This document shows, piece after piece, positions 25,433 through 34,590 of a DNA stretch of 64,000 bases. Positions within the stretch are counted from its first letter, which is position 1; each line of letters opens with the position of its first letter. Both the position numbers and the translations under genes were made by a program. The notes below the pieces were generated by a model. The model searched no databases, had not been told where the DNA came from, and saw only the letters and a program-made list of their open reading frames with translations. The DNA is from MedAcidi-G1 sp002294285 (GTDB lineage: Bacteria > Actinomycetota > Acidimicrobiia > Acidimicrobiales > MedAcidi-G1): positions 62,001-126,000 of the forward strand of contig CAXEUY010000002.1 in the NCBI GenBank assembly GCA_963999645.1, in the 5' to 3' direction.

Positions 25433-26524
25433 ATGTCGATGGAACCCATACTGCCGGATTACAAAGATAGGTGCGTTAGCAGGTTAATACCGTCAATTTT
25501 AGATTTTGCTGAAGTGCCCTCTTGGGTTCCCGTAGACGCCCTATCTTCGAGATCAGTTGTGCTGCTGGTTCTTGATGGATTGGGATGGCATCAGCTGCAG
25601 GAGCACAAAGAAATCTTCAAAACATTGCCGCATTTTGAAGCCGATTTTATTACGACTGTTGCACCAAGCACGACAGCGACCGCTCTTACTTCTATAACAA
25701 CAGGGGCACCACCAGGGGAACATGGAATAGTTGGTTATCGAATACCGGTGGAAAATGGCATTCTTAACTCACTGCGCTGGTCTACTGGAGCCGGAGTCGG
25801 TAAGCCTGACCCATTTGATTTCCAGTTGTTGCCAGTTTTTGACAATCAGCAACCAAAAGTAATCACTTCCATTGAACATGAAGGCTCAGGCTTCTCAAAA
25901 GCACATCTGAGAAATTCAAGGTTTTCTGGTTACAGGGATCGCTCTGAATTGCTTGAAATAGTCATTGAATCAGTGGAAAATTCTGAACCTTTCGTGTATG
26001 TCTATTGGGATGGGATAGATCGTATCGCGCATGAATTCGGATTTACAGATAGGTATCTTTCCGAGCTCGAAGAGTGTGATGCGATGATAGCTGAATTGCT
26101 TGAAAGGTTACCTTCAGATGTGGCGTTGCTGGTGACGTCTGACCATGGTCAGGTGGAAGTGGGTGATCAGATGTTGGAACTCACGCCGACTTTGAATTCT
26201 CTTATATTGAAGCAAAGCGGTGAGGCCAGATTTCGCTGGTTACATGCACGTCCAGGTGCTGAAGAGGATTTGTATCTTTCTGCTAGAGAAAGATTCGGCA
26301 ATTTCGGTTGGGTAATGTCGAAAGATCAAATCTTAAATGAAGGATGGTTCGGTCCTAAGATCGATGAAGAAGTTAAGACTAGGTTAGGGGATGTTGCCCT
26401 AGTGGCTAGAGAGAAAGTTGGATTTACAGACCCTGCTGAAAAGATGCCATTTCAACTTATAACACGACATGGCTCGCTAACTAAAGAAGAAATGCATGTA
26501 CCACTTTTATCAACTGTTACCTAA
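25433..26524 (+). CDS. Alkaline-phosphatase-superfamily phosphodiesterase / nucleotide pyrophosphatase
   Basis: A 363-residue metal-dependent hydrolase of the type I phosphodiesterase/nucleotide pyrophosphatase group. The metal-site motifs are VLDGLGW with an aspartate, TTVAPSTTATAL with the threonine nucleophile, GIDRIAHEFG, and TSDHGQVEV. There is no signal peptide, so it is probably cytoplasmic. Its substrate is unknown. ATG 25433 is chosen, with ATG 25439 as the alternative. It stands between the pseudouridine synthase and the proteasome activator. Confidence 0.8.
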   Translation: MSMEPILPDYKDRCVSRLIPSILDFAEVPSWVPVDALSSRSVVLLVLDGLGWHQLQEHKEIFKTLPHFEADFITTVAPSTTATALTSITTGAPPGEHGIVGYRIPVENGILNSLRWSTGAGVGKPDPFDFQLLPVFDNQQPKVITSIEHEGSGFSKAHLRNSRFSGYRDRSELLEIVIESVENSEPFVYVYWDGIDRIAHEFGFTDRYLSELEECDAMIAELLERLPSDVALLVTSDHGQVEVGDQMLELTPTLNSLILKQSGEARFRWLHARPGAEEDLYLSARERFGNFGWVMSKDQILNEGWFGPKIDEEVKTRLGDVALVAREKVGFTDPAEKMPFQLITRHGSLTKEEMHVPLLSTVT

Positions 26525-26568
26525 GTTGCATTTCTTAGCATAAAGTTTGATGGGGTGAAAGGATAAAG

Positions 26569-27048
26569 ATGACAGAAGCATTGGAGCCTGAAATCGTTAA
26601 TGGTGAAGACTTGGGAGATGAAGAAGTAAAGAATGGTGAATCAGTTGAGCAACCTGCCAAAGTTGTGAGGGTGGGAACAATGATGCGCCAACTACTTGAA
26701 GAAGTTAAATCTTCACCATTAGACAGTCAAAGTAGAGAGCGACTAAAAGAGATATACCAGTCGTCAATTACAGAATTAGGTTCGGCTTTGTCTGAAGATC
26801 TCAGGGATGAACTGAACAGACTGGCTTCTCCATTTAGCAGTGACAACTCTCCAAGTAACGATGAGCTTCGTATCGCACAAGCTCAATTGGTTGGTTGGTT
26901 GGAAGGTTTAATTCAAGGCATACAGGCTGCAATGTTTGCACAACAATTCATGAACACACAGATTGGCGAGTCACAGCCTGGGATGTTGAATCCTGCAGAT
27001 TCCGATATGTCAGACGCAAGCAAGGATCGTCCTGGAAATTATTTGTAA
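26569..27048 (+). CDS. bpa: Bacterial proteasome activator Bpa (PafE)
   Basis: A 159-residue protein matching the DUF2587/Bpa family. An acidic, disordered N-terminus of about 32 residues leads to the helical core starting VRVGTMMRQLLEEVK. The family hallmark 'LRIAQAQLVGWLEGLIQGIQ' follows at about residues 102-121. Bpa forms a ring that opens the 20S proteasome without ATP. The family ends in GQYL, which docks on the alpha ring; this protein ends in GNYL, a close variant. It implies that the genome encodes a proteasome. It lies 3 bases before dnaE. Confidence 0.88.
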   Translation: MTEALEPEIVNGEDLGDEEVKNGESVEQPAKVVRVGTMMRQLLEEVKSSPLDSQSRERLKEIYQSSITELGSALSEDLRDELNRLASPFSSDNSPSNDELRIAQAQLVGWLEGLIQGIQAAMFAQQFMNTQIGESQPGMLNPADSDMSDASKDRPGNYL

Positions 27049-27051
27049 CTC

Positions 27052-30000
27052 ATGTCTGAATCTTTTACCCATCTCCATGTCCATACTGAGTATTCACTTT
27101 TAGATGGAGCAGCGCGTATTAGTGAATTGGTAAAAGCGGCTGCAGACGATGGGCAAACTGCCTTGGGAATTACTGATCACGGAAATATGTATGGAATTTT
27201 AGATTTCTATCGTGCTTGCCGCTCTCAAAACGTAAAGCCAATCATCGGGACTGAAGCATATATGGCTCACGAGAACCGAAACGAGCGGTTTTCTCGTAGG
27301 GGTCGAATGGATGATTCTGGCGGAGAGACTGATACCGGTAAGAAAATCATGTACCACCTAACTTTGTTAGCCGAGAACAATACGGGCTATAAAAATATGA
27401 TTCAACTTGCTAGTAGAGCATTTTTGGAAGGTTATTACTATAAACCAAGAGTTGATTGGGAAATTCTTAATGATCACAGTGAAGGGATAATTGCTACTAC
27501 TGGTTGTCTAGGCGGACATGTTTTGCAATCTTTAATGCGTGACGATTTTGATGGAGCCGTTGAGAAGGCAGGAAGATTGCAGGAAATTTTTGGAAAGAAT
27601 AATTTGTTCGTGGAACTGCAAGATCAAGGGCTACCGGAACAGTTACGAACTAATCCGCTTTTAGTTGATTTGGCAAAAAAGATAGGCGCTCCGCTTGTAG
27701 CTACAAATGATTCACACTATGTAAAGCAAGAAGACTCACACGCACACGATGCTTTACTATGTGTTCAGACTGGTTGTGTGATGAGCGATCCTAATCGATT
27801 TAAATTTCATGGGGATCAGCATTATTTGAAATCCTCAAATGAAATGAGGAATTTATTTCGTGAAATTCCAGATGCTTGCGATAACACTCTTTTGATTGCT
27901 GAACGCTGCAATGTGGAAATTGAATTTGGAAATCCGCAATTACCCGACTTTCCACTACCAGAGGGATTTGATTCTGACGACTCTTATTTATCACATTTGA
28001 CTTTGGAGGGAGCAAAGAAACGTTGGGGTGATCCACTATCAGATGAGATTGCAGATCGGATTGTTTATGAACTGCGAACAATTAGCGATATGGGTTTTTC
28101 AGCATATTTTTTGATCACTTGGGATCTCATCCGCTATGCACGTGAAAAAGAAATAAGAGTAGGACCCGGAAGAGGTAGTGCTGTTGGTTGTGTAGTTTCA
28201 TTTTGTCTTGGTATCACCGATCTAGATCCAATAAAGCATGATTTACTTTTCGAAAGATTTTTAAACCCAGACCGAATAAGCATGCCTGATATAGATATGG
28301 ACTTTGATTCACGCTACAGAGATGAGATCATTCGCTATGCAGCTGACAAATATGGAAGAGATCATGTAGCACAAATCGTTACTTTTTCTCAAATAAAAGC
28401 TAGAGCAGCAGTTCGTGATGCAGCTCGTGTATTGGGCCATCCCTATGCTATTGGTGATCGAATTGCCAAAGCAATGCCTCCCTTGGTCTTAGGTAGGGAC
28501 ACTCCAATTTCAGCCTGTATGGAAGAAATAGAGGGTTACAGTGACGGCTATAAAATGGCAGCTGATTTGCGTTCGATGTATTCAGCTGATCCCGATGTCA
28601 AAGAGATCGTTGATGTCGCTCGCGGGTTAGAAGGTCTTAGAAGACAAGACGGTATCCATGCAGCAGCTGTTGTAATTACCAAAGATCCTCTCACCGACTA
28701 TCTGCCAATCCAACGAAAACCGGAATCTGGACAAGAACCTGATGAAGCGCCAATCGTAACTCAATATGACATGTATGGAGTCGAAGACCTCGGTCTACTA
28801 AAAATGGATTTCCTGGGTTTGCGGAATTTGGATGTGATTAGCGACACATTAAGTTTGATCAAATCCACACGAGATTTTGATTTAGATATCGACAGTGTCG
28901 AACTTGATGACAGAAAAACATTTCAGATGCTTTCAAAAGGTGATTCAATAGGGGTTTTCCAACTTGAGTCAGGTCCGATACGCAGTTTGATGCGCTCGCT
29001 TAACCCGACTTCTTTTGATGATGTGGCGGCGCTTGTTGCTCTGTATAGGCCCGGACCTATGGCAGCGAATATGCATAATGATTACGCCGACCGAAAAAAC
29101 GGACGAAAAACAGTATCTTTTTTTCATCCAGATGCAGGATCTCTTTTGAGTGACACTTACGGATTGATGATTTACCAAGAGTCGGTTATGCGCGTAGCTC
29201 AGAAATTTGCTGGATATTCACTTGCACAGGCGGATAATTTACGCAAAGCCTGCGGTAAAAAAGATCGAGCTCTAATGAAAAAAGAGAGAGAGGGTTTTTT
29301 AGAGGGCTGCGAAAAAACTGGTTATGACTCTGCGTTAGCTCAGGAGCTTTTTGACATTATCGAACAATTCGCTGATTACGCATTCAACAAGAGTCATGCA
29401 TATGGTTACGGACTGGTTGCTTATCAAACTGCATTTCTGAAGGCCAACTATCCAGTTGAATATTTATCGGCGTTACTTACAAGCGTTAAATCAAACCTGG
29501 ATAAAGCCGCTGTTTATTTAAATGAGTGTCGACTTCTGGGTGTAGAGGTAACAGTGCCTGATATTAATTTGGCGAATAGTTCCTTTACTCCAATTCCCAA
29601 CTTGGAGGAAAAAGAAATTGGAGGGAAGATCGTTTTTGGTCTTTCAGCAATTCGTAATGTAGGGGATGGTCTTGTTGATTTGATTGTGAGGGAACGTGAT
29701 GAAGGTGGACCTTTCGAGAGTTTCAATGATTTTTTAGAGCGTTGCGATACTTCAGTGCTAAACAAAAGAACGGTTGAGTCATTAATTAAAGCGGGTTCCT
29801 TTGACTCTTTTGGTAATCCACGACAAGGAATGCTGCAAGTTCATGAGGAGCTTATAGGTCTTACAGTTTCCAGACGCCGTGAACACGACATGGGAGTTAT
29901 GTCCCTATTCGGGGAATCAGAAGGTGGCCCAGTTTTCGATGAACGTCCTGAGATACCTGATATTGAGTTTGAAAAATCACAGAAACTCACTTTTGAAAAA

Positions 30001-30594
30001 GAAATGCTCGGTTTGTATGTTTCAGATCATCCGTTAAAGGGGTACGAAAATTCATTAGCTAGAAAAACTGATTCTCGAATCATTGAACTTCGCGAGTTTG
30101 AAGACGGGTCATTTTTTACAGCTGGGGGTGTGGTTACGAACCTTTCTAAACGTTGGACGCGTAGAGGCGATTTGATGGCAACATTCGATCTAGAAGATTT
30201 AAGTTCTTCAATAGAAGTTATGGTTTTTCCAAAAACTATGACTGAACATGGCCATAAATTGCTTGATGACTCTTTGCTTCTAGTGAAGGGTCGCCTTGAT
30301 TCACGCGAGGACACGCCCAAATTAATTTGTTCGGAATTGGAGAATTTTGAAATTTCTAACGGTGATGCAGGGCAATCAATTCAAGTCTCTCTGCCTCTAG
30401 AAAAAGTTGATGAGGAAATAATTGCTGATATAAAAAAGCTTCTTAACGATTATCCAGGAGACGTGAAAGTGTTTTTTCGTTTAGGTGACCGTCAATTGCT
30501 GAGACTATCGGATGATTTCTCTGTGGATCCGACCAATGGACTACTTGCAGAACTGCGCATTTTACTGGGAGTTGATTCAGTTTCTTTCATTTGA
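27052..30594 (+). CDS. dnaE: DNA polymerase III alpha subunit
   Basis: The replicative polymerase, 1180 residues, normal for DnaE1. The N-terminal PHP domain begins HLHVHTEYSLLDGA, and the palm has the catalytic PDIDMDFD at about residues 411-418. A thumb, fingers, a tandem helix-hairpin-helix region (KRTVESLIKAGSFDSFG) and a C-terminal OB fold (FFTAGGVVTNL) follow. The histidines of the PHP start are intact, so a PHP-encoded exonuclease is possible. Between dnaE and the next convincing start lie about 140 bases with nothing recognisable. Confidence 0.97.
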   Translation: MSESFTHLHVHTEYSLLDGAARISELVKAAADDGQTALGITDHGNMYGILDFYRACRSQNVKPIIGTEAYMAHENRNERFSRRGRMDDSGGETDTGKKIMYHLTLLAENNTGYKNMIQLASRAFLEGYYYKPRVDWEILNDHSEGIIATTGCLGGHVLQSLMRDDFDGAVEKAGRLQEIFGKNNLFVELQDQGLPEQLRTNPLLVDLAKKIGAPLVATNDSHYVKQEDSHAHDALLCVQTGCVMSDPNRFKFHGDQHYLKSSNEMRNLFREIPDACDNTLLIAERCNVEIEFGNPQLPDFPLPEGFDSDDSYLSHLTLEGAKKRWGDPLSDEIADRIVYELRTISDMGFSAYFLITWDLIRYAREKEIRVGPGRGSAVGCVVSFCLGITDLDPIKHDLLFERFLNPDRISMPDIDMDFDSRYRDEIIRYAADKYGRDHVAQIVTFSQIKARAAVRDAARVLGHPYAIGDRIAKAMPPLVLGRDTPISACMEEIEGYSDGYKMAADLRSMYSADPDVKEIVDVARGLEGLRRQDGIHAAAVVITKDPLTDYLPIQRKPESGQEPDEAPIVTQYDMYGVEDLGLLKMDFLGLRNLDVISDTLSLIKSTRDFDLDIDSVELDDRKTFQMLSKGDSIGVFQLESGPIRSLMRSLNPTSFDDVAALVALYRPGPMAANMHNDYADRKNGRKTVSFFHPDAGSLLSDTYGLMIYQESVMRVAQKFAGYSLAQADNLRKACGKKDRALMKKEREGFLEGCEKTGYDSALAQELFDIIEQFADYAFNKSHAYGYGLVAYQTAFLKANYPVEYLSALLTSVKSNLDKAAVYLNECRLLGVEVTVPDINLANSSFTPIPNLEEKEIGGKIVFGLSAIRNVGDGLVDLIVRERDEGGPFESFNDFLERCDTSVLNKRTVESLIKAGSFDSFGNPRQGMLQVHEELIGLTVSRRREHDMGVMSLFGESEGGPVFDERPEIPDIEFEKSQKLTFEKEMLGLYVSDHPLKGYENSLARKTDSRIIELREFEDGSFFTAGGVVTNLSKRWTRRGDLMATFDLEDLSSSIEVMVFPKTMTEHGHKLLDDSLLLVKGRLDSREDTPKLICSELENFEISNGDAGQSIQVSLPLEKVDEEIIADIKKLLNDYPGDVKVFFRLGDRQLLRLSDDFSVDPTNGLLAELRILLGVDSVSFI

Positions 30595-30737
30595 GTCCTA
30601 AGAGTTGTAAGAAGTAATTGTGTGGGGTTGGGATACCGCTTCGCATACGGCAGGATGGAAGTCCTGCTGATACGGATATTTTTCAGCAGGTTTACTTGTT
30701 TTTGGACAACAATTATGGAAACGGGGGCTTGGTTTCG

Positions 30738-31406
30738 GTGACTATAGAGGTCGAAACAAAAGATTGCAGCATGCTGGGTGATGCCGAGCTGGAAGAAATG
30801 ACTGAAGTTTGTGCGGATGGACCTAATCAATTCGAAATCGGTTTGATATCAAAACAAACTGAAGAATGGGTTTTGTGTACAACGGCACGAGAAAACGGCC
30901 GTCTGAAAGGCTTCTCATTTTTCACCCTTGAAAGAATTGGTGGTACACCTAGTGTGATAATAGGCCTTGCTTCTATAGCTAGAACGAGTAAAAGAGACAC
31001 AGTTTTAAAAGCAATCGTTACTGAACATCTCCGACGCTCAGTGTTGGCTTTTCCGGATGAAGATGTGGTGATGGGAGCGAGACTGAATGATCCCTCTGGT
31101 TTTGAAGCATTTAAATCTCTAACAGGCGTTGCACCAGCGCCAAATGGGAAAGAAAGTGGAGAAGATCGAGCATGGGGGAAAAGGCTAGTTAAGAGGTATG
31201 GGATGTCATCTCTTTCTTATGATGAACACAAGTTTGTTGCAAAGGGATCTGAAGAAACAGCTTGTGTGATAGACCACACCAGTCTAAAGCCAGAGAAATT
31301 TGCTCCCGAAGTAGTTGCGTTTTTCAAACCGTTGAATTTGAAGCGCGGTGATGTTTTGATTGCTTATGGCTGGGCAATGGCTGAAGACCTCGAAAAATTG
31401 GTCTGA
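30738..31406 (+). CDS. Conserved-looking protein of unknown function
   Basis: I cannot assign this protein. From the GTG at 30738, which has a GGGGG tract upstream, it is 222 residues. The same frame is open from a TTG at 30618, but that extension looks low in conservation potential. The central part, EEWVLCTTARENGRLKGFSFF followed by RIGGTPSVIIGL, is reminiscent of a GNAT acetyltransferase core. The C-terminus is rich in DxxS and WAMAEDLEKL features. The nitroreductase gene overlaps its 3' end. Confidence 0.6.
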   Translation: MTIEVETKDCSMLGDAELEEMTEVCADGPNQFEIGLISKQTEEWVLCTTARENGRLKGFSFFTLERIGGTPSVIIGLASIARTSKRDTVLKAIVTEHLRRSVLAFPDEDVVMGARLNDPSGFEAFKSLTGVAPAPNGKESGEDRAWGKRLVKRYGMSSLSYDEHKFVAKGSEETACVIDHTSLKPEKFAPEVVAFFKPLNLKRGDVLIAYGWAMAEDLEKLV

Positions 31407-32031
31407 TATTCCAAATAACTCAGTATCAGAGACTCTCACTACCAGGAGAGCTTGCAGGTCATTCCTTAAACGCAGCGTGCCTGAAGGATTAATCCTTGAT
31501 TTAGTCGATAAGGCTCGACGGACACCAACAGCTGGCAATTCGCAAGGGGTTGAATTTTTGATTCTTCATAAAGAAAATGAAGTAAAAGAATTCTGGGATG
31601 TTTCCTTAAAAGGTAAAGATAAAAAAAAGTTCGGATTTCCAGGTTTATTAAAGGCACCTGTACTGGTTATACCACTCGGCGTTCCTTCTTTGTACATCAA
31701 TAGATACAAAGAAGAGGATAAAAATAATACAAATCTTGGTAAGGGTATTAAAGAATGGAAGGTGCCTTACTGGTTGACTGACGCGGCGTTTTCGACGATG
31801 GCGCTTCAGTTGTTGGCAATTGAAAATGGACTAGCGAGTTGCTTTATCGGACTGTTCGATAGAGAAGAGCGAATTAAAGAGAACTTTTCAGTTCCTGAAA
31901 CGCACGAGGCTTTAGGGGTGTTGATCATGGGTTATCCGGACTTTGAGAACGAAGTGACAGGTCGTTCTCAGAAACGTAAAAGACGACCTCTGGAAGATGT
32001 TGTACACCTAGGAAAGTGGACGCCTCGGTGA
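31366..32031 (+). CDS. Nitroreductase-family oxidoreductase
   Basis: An FMN-dependent nitroreductase-fold protein of about 221 residues. The FMN-binding start TLTTRRACRSF and PTAGNSQGVEF are visible. A central 'AAFSTMALQLLAIENGLAS' helix and the C-terminal LGVLIMGYP are also present. Substrates cannot be predicted. The only in-frame ATGs, 31360 and 31366, overlap the preceding gene by about 40 bases; a non-ATG start further in is possible. Confidence 0.82.
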   Translation: MAGQWLKTSKNWSDIPNNSVSETLTTRRACRSFLKRSVPEGLILDLVDKARRTPTAGNSQGVEFLILHKENEVKEFWDVSLKGKDKKKFGFPGLLKAPVLVIPLGVPSLYINRYKEEDKNNTNLGKGIKEWKVPYWLTDAAFSTMALQLLAIENGLASCFIGLFDREERIKENFSVPETHEALGVLIMGYPDFENEVTGRSQKRKRRPLEDVVHLGKWTPR

Positions 32032-32049
32032 TGAAATGTTTCAATTATC

Positions 32050-32078
32050 TTGGATATGATCTAATTGCTTTATACAAA
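32050..32078 (+). promoter_or_regulatory. Possible promoter before the DUF35/thiolase pair
   Basis: TTGGAT at 32050-32055 and TACAAA at 32073-32078 have a 17-base spacer, within a TATACAAAAT stretch. The match is partial, so the call is weak, but a 70-base gap precedes the pair. Confidence 0.3.
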
Positions 32079-32101
32079 ATGTAAGGGTTTGGTGGTTTCG
32101 A

Positions 32102-32494
32102 ATGAGTGAGTTGGTTCCAATTGTCGATTATTTGATATTAGATGAGACTCCTTATTTGGAGGCGAATGAGTGCAGTGACTGTGGTGCACGCTTTTTTGAT
32201 AGACGAAATGCTTGCGCCGCATGCGGGGGAGTCTCATTTAAACGAACTTCGATTTCGAATAACGCTGTTTTAACTTCATTTAGTATTGTGCATAGAGCTG
32301 CTCCATCTGTTCCTGTACCGTTCGTCTCAGCAATTGTCAAAACAGATGATGGGACCTCAGTTCGTTCAAATGTAGTTGGATTAGATGATCCGATGGATGC
32401 TGAACTTGGCATGAATTTAGTTTTGACCACTTATTCGTGTGGTACAGATGATGACGGGAAAGAATGTATAGCGTTTGGCTATGAGCCAATATAG
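32102..32494 (+). CDS. Zinc-ribbon/OB-fold (DUF35) acyl-CoA-binding protein
   Basis: A 130-residue DUF35 protein. The zinc ribbon has C24, C27, C38 and C41, followed by an OB-fold domain. Such proteins partner thiolase-like or SCP-x-type enzymes and shape their acyl-CoA site, as in steroid side-chain degradation complexes. The thiolase-family gene follows 20 bases downstream, which supports a two-subunit enzyme. Confidence 0.85.
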   Translation: MSELVPIVDYLILDETPYLEANECSDCGARFFDRRNACAACGGVSFKRTSISNNAVLTSFSIVHRAAPSVPVPFVSAIVKTDDGTSVRSNVVGLDDPMDAELGMNLVLTTYSCGTDDDGKECIAFGYEPI

Positions 32495-32514
32495 AAATTT
32501 AAGAGAGGAAGAAC

Positions 32515-33711
32515 ATGGGTGATTCGATATGGATAATTGGTGCAAACATGACGAAGTTTGCTCGTTATGAGGATCAAGATGCAGTTGATTTAGCATCTGC
32601 GGCGAGTTTAGAGGCGATGTCTGATGCTGGGGTTTCAATTCACGATATGGATGTTTTAGCGGCCGGCACCCTTTTTCAAGCTAGTACGAGTATGGGGCAA
32701 CGAATTCAAAAACAGATTGGCCAAACTGGAATACCTGCTTACAACGTTTCGAATGCTTGTGCAACAGGTGCTACAGCAGTTCGTACTGTTTATCTTTCGA
32801 TAAAGGCTGGCGAAGCGGATATGGGAATCGCCATCGGTGTGGAACAGATGGGAAAAATGGGTTTACTGTCTGGGGGCACGAAACAAGAGCGCAACATATT
32901 TGAGCCTTCAGGGCGCTATGGGGCAGTGATGGGAGTAGACGGATTCCTTGGAACTGAGACAATGCCTGGAGTCTTTGCGCAAGCAGGAATGCAATATGCC
33001 TATGAAAATGATGAAGTCGGTTTTGAACAATTTGCGCGTGTTGCATATAAAAATCATAAACACTCGACACTTAATCCTCTTGCGCAGTATCAAAAAGAGT
33101 TCTCGTTGGAGGAAGTTATGTCAGCTCCGGTACAGAGCTATCCGAATACACTTTTGATGTGTTGCCCAACAGGTGATGGTGCGGCCGCAGTTGTTTTAGT
33201 TTCGGAGGAGAAGTTGCGTACTTTACCTGCGGAAACTCAGAAAAGAGCTGTGAAGATATCTGCTTCCGTTCTAACGTCCGATCCATATGTTGAAAGTGGG
33301 CAAGTTCAGCCTGATGTTAACACGCTTACGCGAAATGCAGCTACGCAAGCATATGAGATGGCCGGTTTAGGACCAGATGACTTGGACTTAGTTGAATTGC
33401 ATGACTGTTTTGCAACGGCTGAGTTGATTCATTATGACAATCTTGGTTTATGCGAACCCGGTGGAGCGGGAGAATTTATCGACTCAGGCAAACCATTTAG
33501 AGATGGAAGTATGCCAGTAAATGTGTCAGGTGGGTTAATTTCTAAGGGTCACCCTATAGGTGCCACCGGTGTTGCGAATATTTATGAGGTTGCTACTCAC
33601 TTGAGAGGAGAGGCCGGAGATAGACAGATTGAAGGCGCTAAGGTCGGCTTAGCTCATGTAATAGGATTAGGTTCCTCATGTGGTATCCATATCTTAGAAA
33701 AAGCTTCCTAA
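32515..33711 (+). CDS. Thiolase-family protein (SCP-x/lipid-transfer type)
   Basis: A 398-residue thiolase-fold protein. The nucleophilic cysteine position is kept as C82 in SNACATGA, and the histidine motif GHPIGATG is present. The usual second catalytic cysteine motif CxGxG is replaced by IGLGSSCGIHIL, as in SCP-x-like members. Such enzymes cleave or condense acyl-CoAs, or act as aldolases when paired with DUF35 partners. The partner gene is immediately upstream. GAGGAAG precedes the ATG. Confidence 0.85.
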   Translation: MGDSIWIIGANMTKFARYEDQDAVDLASAASLEAMSDAGVSIHDMDVLAAGTLFQASTSMGQRIQKQIGQTGIPAYNVSNACATGATAVRTVYLSIKAGEADMGIAIGVEQMGKMGLLSGGTKQERNIFEPSGRYGAVMGVDGFLGTETMPGVFAQAGMQYAYENDEVGFEQFARVAYKNHKHSTLNPLAQYQKEFSLEEVMSAPVQSYPNTLLMCCPTGDGAAAVVLVSEEKLRTLPAETQKRAVKISASVLTSDPYVESGQVQPDVNTLTRNAATQAYEMAGLGPDDLDLVELHDCFATAELIHYDNLGLCEPGGAGEFIDSGKPFRDGSMPVNVSGGLISKGHPIGATGVANIYEVATHLRGEAGDRQIEGAKVGLAHVIGLGSSCGIHILEKAS

Positions 33712-33723
33712 TCGCCAGCAAGT

Positions 33724-34590
33724 ATGTCTAATGTATGGGTTGAAGGTGCACGTCCCAAGACTTTGTCAGCGGCAATACTGCCAGTTTTTTTAGGTACAGC
33801 TGCCGCCTTTAACGAAAGTTTTTCTATTCTTCCTGCTGTTTTAGCTCTAATTATCGCGTTTGCTTTACAAATTGGCGTTAATTATGCAAATGATTATTCG
33901 GATGGAATTAAAGGAAGTGATGGAGAATCCAGGTCTGGGCCTGCCCGTTTGGTTGGAAGTGGATTGGTTCCACCAGAGAAAGTGTTACGTGCGGCTATTT
34001 TTATGTTTACACTTTCCGCTGCATCAGGCTTGTGGCTTTCTTTAATTTCAACACTTTGGCTAATACCAATCGGCATGGTTTGCATTTCTGCAGCTTGGTT
34101 TTATACAGGTGGATCTGCCCCTTACGGCTATAAAGCGTTGGGTGAAGTATCGGTTTTCATTTTTTTTGGGTTAGTGGGAACGAACGGTAGTTTTTTTGTT
34201 CAAGTGGAAAGATTTTCGCTGCTTGCTTTCATCCTTAGTTGCATAGCAGGCTTATTGTCTTGTGGCTTGATGATGATTAACAATTTGCGTGATTATCAAA
34301 ATGATAGTGCGGTCGGAAAACAAACTCTTATCGTTTTACTCGGTGAAAATATGAGTAAGAAGTTGTTTTCAGTGATCATTTCCACGAGTCTTCTTTTAGG
34401 TGTTTTAGTTTCCTTTTGGCACCTCTGGGCACTGATAGTTTTAGCTTCTGTCCCTCTTGTTTTTAAGATTCTAAAAATAGTCAATGAAGCAAAAGATTCC
34501 AAAACTTGGGCTCGAGCATTAAGACAGATGGGCATTTTACAGATCCTTGTAGCTGCGTTACTTTCAGCGAGTCTCGTAATAACTGGTTAG
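33724..34590 (+). CDS. menA: 1,4-dihydroxy-2-naphthoate polyprenyltransferase MenA
   Basis: A 288-residue UbiA-superfamily membrane prenyltransferase that joins the polyprenyl tail to the naphthoquinone head group of menaquinone. The family start WVEGARPKTLSAAILPVF is clear. The first Asp-rich motif is NYANDYSDGIKG, the second is NNLRDYQND, and about eight or nine helices surround them. It meets the methyltransferase gene tail-to-tail with a 4-base overlap. Confidence 0.93.
   Translation: MSNVWVEGARPKTLSAAILPVFLGTAAAFNESFSILPAVLALIIAFALQIGVNYANDYSDGIKGSDGESRSGPARLVGSGLVPPEKVLRAAIFMFTLSAASGLWLSLISTLWLIPIGMVCISAAWFYTGGSAPYGYKALGEVSVFIFFGLVGTNGSFFVQVERFSLLAFILSCIAGLLSCGLMMINNLRDYQNDSAVGKQTLIVLLGENMSKKLFSVIISTSLLLGVLVSFWHLWALIVLASVPLVFKILKIVNEAKDSKTWARALRQMGILQILVAALLSASLVITG

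Noticed and set aside
32771..33070. A 99-residue minus-strand ORF within the thiolase gene
   Set aside because: It is a shadow frame with no family resemblance, inside a gene with intact thiolase motifs.
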